The notes under the pieces: model-generated
What the model was told of the DNA's origin: nothing
Databases searched by the model: none
What the model saw: only the letters and a program-made list of their open reading frames with translations
Origin: Candidatus Omnitrophota bacterium
GTDB lineage: Bacteria > Omnitrophota > Gorgyraeia > Duberdicusellales > Duberdicusellaceae
DNA: 13,390 nucleotides
Assembly: GCA_015486615.1 (NCBI GenBank)
Contig: WFRI01000026.1
Span: forward strand, 1-13,390
Reading direction: 5' to 3'
Shown: positions 1 through 5,036 of the stretch, piece after piece
Layout: every line of letters begins with the position of its first letter
Numbering within the stretch: the first letter of the stretch is position 1
Position numbers and translations under genes: made by a program

Positions 1-59
1 CTATAGTATTTATCAAGAGATTTTAATAAATATAAGCACATTTTTGGGATTGTCAATAT

Positions 60-215
60 TTATCCCGTTGGAGAATTTCGCATTCTCTTTCGAACAGCAG
101 ATAAAACAGGAAAGAGAGCGGCAATAAACAAAACAGCCGGCAGAAGGGCAAAAGCAAATAGAATCAGCGGGAGGAATATCAGAGAAGCCAATAATAAAAA
201 TACTTTAATTTTCAT
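60..215 (-). CDS. Small hydrophobic membrane protein (51 aa), hypothetical
   Basis: This 51-residue frame starts MKIKVFLLLASLIF. It is almost entirely hydrophobic up to about residue 41 and ends in a basic tail, RKRMRNSPTG. The hydrophobic part is long enough for two membrane segments or one long hairpin. I do not recognise a family. The start codon lies inside the end of the frameshifted small frame upstream (11-nt overlap in the repaired frame). There is no Shine-Dalgarno of its own, so translation would rely on coupling to that frame. The last eight or so codons coincide with a small hairpin (71-76 with 82-87) beside CCCGTTGGAGAA, which resembles the end of the palindromic element found elsewhere in the window, so the C-terminus may have been replaced by element DNA. 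It is a plausible but unproven gene. Confidence 0.4.
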   Translation of the reverse strand: MKIKVFLLLASLIFLPLILFAFALLPAVLFIAALFPVLSAVRKRMRNSPTG

Positions 216-328
216 CTGGGGCGGTTTGTTTTAATAATAGTTTGTTTACATCACTAACTACTTGTTTTAACGAGGAAAATAACGCCAGCGGCGGCAAATA
301 TTTTCATTGCCCAGATTTTTTTATTCAC
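205..328 (-). pseudogene. Small single-TM protein frame interrupted by a one-base frameshift
   Basis: A GTG start at 328 follows an excellent Shine-Dalgarno (AGGAGG, 335-340 on the plus axis, 6-nt spacing). As written, the frame encodes only 24 residues (MNKKIWAMKIFAAAGVIFLV, then KTSS) and stops at 254-256. Removing one A from the AAAA run (plus-strand TTTT within 265-268) opens a 40-residue product. That product keeps the hydrophobic segment, adds an amphipathic tail beginning KQVVSDVNKLLLKQ, and ends at 205-207, overlapping the next ATG by 11 nt as operon genes often do. The good start signal plus the restored coupling suggests a real small gene with a recent frameshift, a sequencing error, or +1 frameshifting. 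The family is not recognised. Confidence 0.4.
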
Positions 329-385
329 CTTTTGCCTCCTTTATTTATTTTCCTAAGAATATCCCTTTCTAACGGGACTAATAAA

Positions 386-394
386 ATTGTATCA
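386..394 (-). promoter_or_regulatory. Extended -10 promoter for the small-protein pair
   Basis: On the minus strand TGATACAAT matches an extended -10 element (TGn followed by TACAAT, 5 of 6 to TATAAT). It lies about 58 nt upstream of the GTG at 328. No good -35 hexamer sits 16-18 bp further upstream, which fits an extended -10 promoter. The predicted leader includes a short inverted repeat, TCCC/GGGA (362-365 and 374-377), containing CCCGTTAGA, the same motif as the palindromic element ends. Confidence 0.4.
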
Positions 395-450
395 CAGGCT
401 TTCAAAAGTTAAAGAAAAACAACCAGGCCCGCCGCGTATCGAATTGACCC

Positions 451-554
451 ATAATAAACCCCATTAGAGAACTCACACAGAGTATTAGACCCTGTGTTCG
501 TAGAATATGGCATAGCCTTACGGTTTGCCGCCGGGTATTCTCTAATAGAATAAA
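451..554. repeat. Palindromic MITE-like element, copy 1
   Basis: This stretch is nearly identical to 2864-2952: about 5 mismatches over roughly 88 aligned bases, diverging only at the right end. It has terminal inverted repeats ATTAGAGAA (463-471) and TTCTCTAAT (538-546). An internal imperfect hairpin pairs ACAGAG with CCCTGT (477-482 and 490-495). A second self-complementary segment, GGCA..TGCC, spans 509-530. AATAAA flanks it on both sides (453-458 and 549-554), consistent with a 6-bp target duplication, though AT-rich flanks make chance matches easy. It has no coding capacity. It lies downstream of the methyltransferase gene. Confidence 0.75.
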
Positions 555-620
555 ATCATAAACTCATTTGGCACAAAGGTAACTGCGCTGTTTATATATC
601 CAGGCTTATACTCTGTGCTA

Positions 621-1274
621 TTAACTGCTCTTTTTTGCTCCCAGTATTCTTACATACCCTTTAAAAAACAACTTCTCTTTAAAAGGCCCGAAATTTTTAT
701 CACGCAGAATGTCTTTCCAGTCTCTTTTTATAAAATCAAATGCGTAAGGGCATTCTATCGCTTTGAAAAATACTTTAAGATAAAAAGGCATATCTGGATA
801 GGAAAATTCATTGTAATCCAGAATAAAAAAATACCCATCCTTCTTCAATAACCGGTAAGCATTTTCTATAATTGATTCTCTCACCTGCTGAGGCAGGCCA
901 TGCAGAAGAAAAGATATAAAAACCTTGTCAAAGCTTCTTTTAAAAGGCAGTTCCCTGTCCACTCTTGCTCTGACAATCCTGGCGTTAGGAAAACTCAGGC
1001 ACTTTTCTTTAAACTGCCTAATCATCTCATAAGATACATCTACTCCCACAAGACTGCCTTCGGGAGAAAGATATTTCATCATCAAACAAGCATTCCTGCC
1101 TGTGCCTGAGCCTAAGTCCAAAATTTTGTCTCCCGTTTTAATACTCATAAATTTAACTGCCTCCTGAATAAAAGCGGAATACTTTCCAAAACTGCCTATA
1201 TTCATTAAAGCATCATAATGCCTTGCAATAAACGGGCCTACCTGTGCTTTTGACTTAGGATAATATTTAATCAT
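621..1274 (-). CDS. Class I SAM-dependent methyltransferase
   Basis: A 217-residue protein with a Rossmann-type methyltransferase core. Motif I is ILDLGSGTGRN (51-61), the acidic ribose-binding strand end is GVDVS (77-81), and later strands appear at FDKVFISFLLHGLP (115-127) and LLKKDGYFFILDY (142-154). This is the UbiE/Methyltransf_11-like pattern, but substrate cannot be read from sequence; such proteins methylate quinones, lipids or small metabolites. The start ATG overlaps the stop of the MFS gene as ATGA, so the two are translationally coupled and probably share a pathway, for example modification and export of one compound (inference). No separate Shine-Dalgarno is visible. No convincing terminator is seen before copy 1 of the palindromic element. 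Confidence 0.85.
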   Translation of the reverse strand: MIKYYPKSKAQVGPFIARHYDALMNIGSFGKYSAFIQEAVKFMSIKTGDKILDLGSGTGRNACLMMKYLSPEGSLVGVDVSYEMIRQFKEKCLSFPNARIVRARVDRELPFKRSFDKVFISFLLHGLPQQVRESIIENAYRLLKKDGYFFILDYNEFSYPDMPFYLKVFFKAIECPYAFDFIKRDWKDILRDKNFGPFKEKLFFKGYVRILGAKKSS

Positions 1275-2527
1275 AATTTGCGCGGTTCGTCTAAACCAAA
1301 ACTCATAACAAAAGCCCCTGACAACAACAGGGCGGTTACTATAAAGAGTGTGTTGTAAGAGCTGTGCTGGATTAACTCTCCTCCTATCATCGGGAAAAAC
1401 ACAATAGGCAGCCTGAAAGTCCCCTCTAAACTTACATAACGAGGCCTGTCTTTATTAGGCGCTATATCCAATAAGAATGCGTTCTTGCCTATTACTCTCC
1501 CGGAGACAAAACAGCCTAAAAGCACAAATAATGCTACGAACAAATTAGGAAAATTATGCGGAAGTATGAGGGCAAACAGGGGCACCATCATTCCAAATAA
1601 TATGCTGAGTTGAATAACCTTTTTGCTCCCCAAAGAATCCGACAAATGCCCCCATATAATATTGGAAAGCACCATACCCAACATCTGTGCAGAAAGAAAA
1701 ATACCAATCATCCCTGCTTTCATCCGCAAGACATCTTTAGCATAAAGCACAAAAAACGGCAGAGACAACGCAATTGAACCGGAAAGTATCTGAATAATAA
1801 GAAACCTTCTATAGTTAGTATCACTCTTTAAAACATCGAATGCTCTCGCTATAAAATTATAAAATGGCAGATGCTCCTTATGAACCTCAGAAAATGTTTC
1901 TCTCACCGAGCCTAACGCAAGATACGAAATAGTAATGAGAATAAAGGCAAGCGTAAATAATAAAGCATAATTATCAGGAAATTTTATCCTGCTGTCATTT
2001 AGAATAAATCTAACAGCAAAACCCGATAAAATAGCCAGAAAACCTCCCAACAACTGGCGATACCCAAAGAACCTGCCTCTTAAATCAGAAGGAATAGTTT
2101 TGCCCCAAATATCCATAAACGGCACAGTTGCCACTCCGCCCATAAAAGTGAATAAGAAGAGAAGTAAAAATAATGCCGCTAAAGCAAATCCTGCATTACT
2201 CCCTGCAAACAAATACGTAACCAACGCTAATAACCCCCAGCATAATGCCCTGATTGTAATTGCAAACCTTAAAAGAGGCCTTTTGTAAATTCTGTGTTCT
2301 ATTTTACTGGCAACAAACAACTGAGGCAAAATATTGCCTAAGCTTCCAATCTCGCCTGTAATACTTGAAGATAACCCAATTAATACCTTAGAAGAAGTAA
2401 AATTGGCTAAAAAAGCAGGCAGGACAGTAGTCGAATTGCCAAAAGCAATGCCTCCGCTGTAGAATACGCCGTGCAAAATACCCATTATAAAATTGAATCT
2501 TGAAACTGACTTCTTCTCTTTATCCAT
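1271..2527 (-). CDS. Major facilitator superfamily transporter
   Basis: A 418-residue polytopic membrane protein with about 12 hydrophobic segments, the usual MFS length. A short basic N-terminus (MDKEKKSVSRFN) precedes the first segment. A central cytoplasmic-type loop near residues 210-235 (SVRETFSEVHKEHLPF) separates two six-helix halves. The second half has the MFS A-like loop GHLSDSLGSKKV. The start is supported by GGTGAG five bases upstream of the ATG. The substrate cannot be assigned. It is the first gene of a two-gene unit with the methyltransferase, which overlaps its stop codon. The AT-rich upstream spacer contains no clear promoter. Confidence 0.85.
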   Translation of the reverse strand: MDKEKKSVSRFNFIMGILHGVFYSGGIAFGNSTTVLPAFLANFTSSKVLIGLSSSITGEIGSLGNILPQLFVASKIEHRIYKRPLLRFAITIRALCWGLLALVTYLFAGSNAGFALAALFLLLFLFTFMGGVATVPFMDIWGKTIPSDLRGRFFGYRQLLGGFLAILSGFAVRFILNDSRIKFPDNYALLFTLAFILITISYLALGSVRETFSEVHKEHLPFYNFIARAFDVLKSDTNYRRFLIIQILSGSIALSLPFFVLYAKDVLRMKAGMIGIFLSAQMLGMVLSNIIWGHLSDSLGSKKVIQLSILFGMMVPLFALILPHNFPNLFVALFVLLGCFVSGRVIGKNAFLLDIAPNKDRPRYVSLEGTFRLPIVFFPMIGGELIQHSSYNTLFIVTALLLSGAFVMSFGLDEPRKL

Positions 2528-2863
2528 TACATCTCACCCGGCCAATTCAACCCAAAATTTGTATTAGAAAACTCTGTTTCCCCGCTTTATGAAAACTATA
2601 TGATTTTACGGAAGCAGACCGCAAGATAAAAAAGTACCCGTAAATTTTTAGACACTCCCCAGACTCTCCGTCTTCCACCCGCCCGCTGCGCGGTAAACGC
2701 AGGACTAAATGAGTATATTTTTCTAATGAAAATCCAAAGCGGGCCGAAGTAAACAAAGCATCCGTTTGCAAAAGCATCCTCTTTCGCAGGAATTAAACAC
2801 TTCGAAATACTATTTTAGTTAGCCCTTTATTATTGTAAAGCAAAATCTGGCAGGGAGACAAAG

Positions 2864-2970
2864 ATAATAAACCCCGTTAGAGAACTTATACAGGGTATTA
2901 GACCCTGTGTTCATAGAATATGGCATAGCCTTACGGTTTGCCGCCGGGTATCTTCTAATAATGGGATAAA
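2864..2970. repeat. Palindromic MITE-like element, copy 2
   Basis: The body matches copy 1 at 451-540 almost base for base. The left end is CCCCGTTAGAGAA (2872-2884). The right end is an imperfect inverse, CTTCTAATAATGGG (2952-2965), carrying a short insertion relative to copy 1. The internal hairpin is perfect here: ACAGGG (2890-2895) pairs with CCCTGT (2903-2908) around TATTAGA. GATAA flanks both sides (2863-2867, 2965-2969) as a possible target duplication. It is non-coding and sits between divergent genes, about 60 bp upstream of the PAC2 promoter. Confidence 0.75.
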
Positions 2971-3030
2971 ACCAATCTATACTCATCCTAACCCTTTCCT
3001 CAACTTAAATCTCTTTAATTATTTTTGGGG

Positions 3031-3058
3031 TTGCAAGAAAGAATTTTTGTGTTATCAT
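3031..3058 (+). promoter_or_regulatory. Promoter of the PAC2 gene, leaderless
   Basis: TTGCAA (3031-3036) and TATCAT (3053-3058; 5 of 6 to TATAAT) are separated by 16 bp. Transcription would start at about 3065, and the ATG is at 3067. No Shine-Dalgarno sequence lies between, so the mRNA should be leaderless or nearly so. Confidence 0.55.
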
Positions 3059-3066
3059 AAACGCCT

Positions 3067-4017
3067 ATGATAAAGAAAACAAAAAACGTCCGTCTTAAGA
3101 AGCCTTTACTTATTGCCTGCTGGCCGGGGATGGGTGAGGTTTCTATTCAGATAGGGATTTTTCTAAAAAATTCTTTAAAGTTTACTCCTTTTGCCGCGAT
3201 AGAGAATTCCGGGCTTTTTTCACCTGCGGCAATAACCGTAAAGCACGGCCTGATTGGAATTCCGAAAATTCAGGAAGGTGTATTTTATTATTCAAAAACC
3301 AAAGAAAAAGATATTGTGCTTTTTCTCTCCGACTTACAGCCGCCTATAGAAAAGGCTTATTTTATGGCCCGCAAGATTATAGATTTTGCTGCTAACCTAA
3401 GAATATCTACAGTTATGACTTTTGCTGCCCTGCCTTCACCTATTGAACATACATCCCTGCCTAAAGTATGGTCAGCAGGGACATCTAATAAAATTTTGGC
3501 AAAACTTGCCCAATACAAAACTAATATCCTTAGTGAAGGCCAAATCAGCGGATTAAACGGCCTGCTGACCGGGGCCGCTTTAGAAAAGAAAATAGAAGCC
3601 GCCTGTCTGTTAGCAGAAGTTCCTCTTTATACTATCCATATAGAAAATCCAGGGGCGTCTAAAGCAATACTGCAGGTTTTATCCAGATATTTAGGTATGC
3701 GATTTAAACTGGATAAATTTGACGAGAAGTCTTATTATATAAATCAGGAAATCGACCGTTTAATCGGATATTTGAAAGGAGAAAAATCTCCTCAGGAAAA
3801 GCCTTTAAATGAACAGGATATAGAAAGGATAAAAAAGGAACTTTCGGCATTAACTAAAATACCTTCCTCTGTAGAAAGAAAAATTGAAGAACTCTTTAAG
3901 AAATCCCGGGAAGATATAAAGCATTCTCAGCAATTAAAGAAACTTTTAGATGACTGGGGAATATATAAAAAATACGAAGACCGCTTTTTAGATCTTTTTC
4001 GCAAGAAACATCTTTAA
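3067..4017 (+). CDS. PAC2 (proteasome assembly chaperone) family protein
   Basis: A 316-residue protein of the PAC2 family. The N-terminal signature is ACWPGMGEVSIQIG, followed by a beta-rich core and the family-typical helix NGLLTGAALEKKIEAACLLA with AEVPLYTIHIENPGAS. Residues about 240-316 form a charged helical tail (KEKPLNEQDIERIKKEL and onward) that may be a dimerisation or partner-binding extension. In eukaryotes and archaea, family members chaperone proteasome assembly; bacterial members are mostly uncharacterised, and no proteasome gene is nearby. It is the only clear plus-strand gene in the window, is monocistronic, and converges on era. A leaderless promoter precedes it. The family call is good; the function is unknown. 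Confidence 0.75.
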   Translation: MIKKTKNVRLKKPLLIACWPGMGEVSIQIGIFLKNSLKFTPFAAIENSGLFSPAAITVKHGLIGIPKIQEGVFYYSKTKEKDIVLFLSDLQPPIEKAYFMARKIIDFAANLRISTVMTFAALPSPIEHTSLPKVWSAGTSNKILAKLAQYKTNILSEGQISGLNGLLTGAALEKKIEAACLLAEVPLYTIHIENPGASKAILQVLSRYLGMRFKLDKFDEKSYYINQEIDRLIGYLKGEKSPQEKPLNEQDIERIKKELSALTKIPSSVERKIEELFKKSREDIKHSQQLKKLLDDWGIYKKYEDRFLDLFRKKHL

Positions 4018-4043
4018 TCTCTTTATTCCTATTACGAATATTG

Positions 4044-4076
4044 ACTGCCGTTAAAAAAGCACTAATGTGCTATAAA
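4044..4076 (-). repeat. Dispersed terminator-type repeat, copy A
   Basis: Read on the minus strand, this 33-bp unit matches plus-strand 11470-11502 at 28 of 33 positions. The shared parts are TTTATAGCAC, GTGCTTTTTTA and CGGnAGT; most differences fall in the hairpin loop. Similarity continues upstream as CTTTCGAC (4092-4099), with a 6-bp indel relative to the other copy. Confidence 0.6.
4052..4072 (-). terminator. Rho-independent terminator after era
   Basis: On the minus strand AGCAC, loop ATTA, GTGCT is followed by a run of six T (including the stem's last base), about 65 bp past the era stop codon. The stem is short (5 bp) but the T-run is clean. On the plus strand the hairpin has no T-run, so it does not obviously serve the convergent PAC2 gene. 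Confidence 0.55.
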
Positions 4077-4136
4077 TGTTGAATGCCGTATGTCGAAAGC
4101 CCGGAATCTAACCTTCGATTCTACCCAATAGTTCCC

Positions 4137-5036
4137 TTACACATAGCCTAATTCCCGCAAAAACCTAAAATTTACCTGCCAATCTTTTAATACTTTAGCC
4201 CTCAAATCCAGATAAGTTTTTTTCCCGAGTATTTTTTCTATTTCGGCACGGCTGTAAATTCCCGCTTCTTTAATAAGCCTGCCGCCCCTGCCGATAATAA
4301 TTTTTTTCTGCGCCTGCGTTTCAACAATCACCGAACATAGAACATAAACAACCTTACCTCTGTCAACAATTTCTTCCGTTTTCACAGCCATAGAATGCGG
4401 CAGTTCCTCTTTTATATGCCGGTAAAAACCTTCTCTAACAATGTCGGCTATCCTAAATTCCCGGGAAAAATCGGTAAGCACGTCTTCTTCGTAAAAGGGC
4501 GGATTAAAAGGCAGAAATTCTTCAAGGCTCTTCTCAATTTTATCCAGATTAATGCCTTTTAAAGCCGAAGCAGGGATAAAATATTTAAATATGTCCCTGC
4601 CGGAATCGTATCTTTTTATTAAATCCAAGTAAACATTCAGGTAATCTTTAGATTTGTCTATTTTATTTAAAACAGCAACTACCGGAATTTTAAGCCTGGA
4701 TATAATGTCTAAGACAGTCTCCTCCTCTTTAACCGGGAACCGGCTTAAATCCGCAACATACAGGATAATATCGCAATAGGCTAATGAATCCCGGGAAATA
4801 TTGTTTAGTTTTAATGCCAGGCGATGCCGGAATATATGCATTCCCGGCGTATCCACAAAAACTATTTGGTAATTTATACGGGTCAAAATTCCCCTTACGG
4901 CATAACGGGTAGTCTGAGGGATAGACGAAACTATACTTATCTTCTGGCCGACAAGGCTGTTTATCAGAGTGGACTTTCCTGCATTCGGCCGGCCTGCTAT
5001 TGTAACAAAACCGCACTTAAAATTATTGCTACTCAT
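4137..5036 (-). CDS. era: GTPase Era, ribosome-assembly factor
   Basis: A 299-residue protein (E. coli Era is 301). Era is a GTPase that binds the 3' end of 16S rRNA and assists 30S maturation. All G motifs are present: G1 GRPNAGKS (15-22), G2 region TTRYAVRG (42-49), G3 DTPG (62-65), G4 NKID (124-127) and G5 SALKG (157-161). The C-terminal KH domain is intact, with the RNA-binding loop at IIIGRGGRLIKEAG (246-259). The gene overlaps the end of the PilZ-toroid gene by 8 nt (ATGAGTAG), so it is expressed as the last gene of that operon. Its coupling to envelope/c-di-GMP-type genes rather than to rnc or ybeY is unusual. Confidence 0.97.
   Translation of the reverse strand: MSSNNFKCGFVTIAGRPNAGKSTLINSLVGQKISIVSSIPQTTRYAVRGILTRINYQIVFVDTPGMHIFRHRLALKLNNISRDSLAYCDIILYVADLSRFPVKEEETVLDIISRLKIPVVAVLNKIDKSKDYLNVYLDLIKRYDSGRDIFKYFIPASALKGINLDKIEKSLEEFLPFNPPFYEEDVLTDFSREFRIADIVREGFYRHIKEELPHSMAVKTEEIVDRGKVVYVLCSVIVETQAQKKIIIGRGGRLIKEAGIYSRAEIEKILGKKTYLDLRAKVLKDWQVNFRFLRELGYV

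Larger units (their letters stand above)
2528..3066. other. Divergent intergenic region with hairpins and repeat copy 2
   Basis: This 539-bp spacer separates the minus-strand MFS gene from the plus-strand PAC2 gene. It has three parts. First, 2640-2712 is a GC-rich patch with two small hairpins (AGAC/GTCT, 2661-2673; CTGCG/CGCAG, 2686-2702). Second, 2823-2839 has a weak CTTTA/TAAAG hairpin. Third, 2864-2970 is a copy of the palindromic element. A minus-strand frame of 76 codons (2547-2777) crosses the GC-rich patch, but it has no usable ribosome binding site or recognisable domain and I do not call it a gene. Confidence 0.6.

Noticed and set aside
2547..2777. A 76-codon minus-strand open frame upstream of the MFS gene
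   Set aside because: Its ATG follows GAGG with no spacing, the product has no recognisable domain, and it crosses the GC-rich hairpin patch. It is probably spurious.
4104..4121. GAATC/GATTC hairpin after the PAC2 gene as a plus-strand terminator
   Set aside because: The stem is 5 bp with an 8-base loop and no T-run follows.
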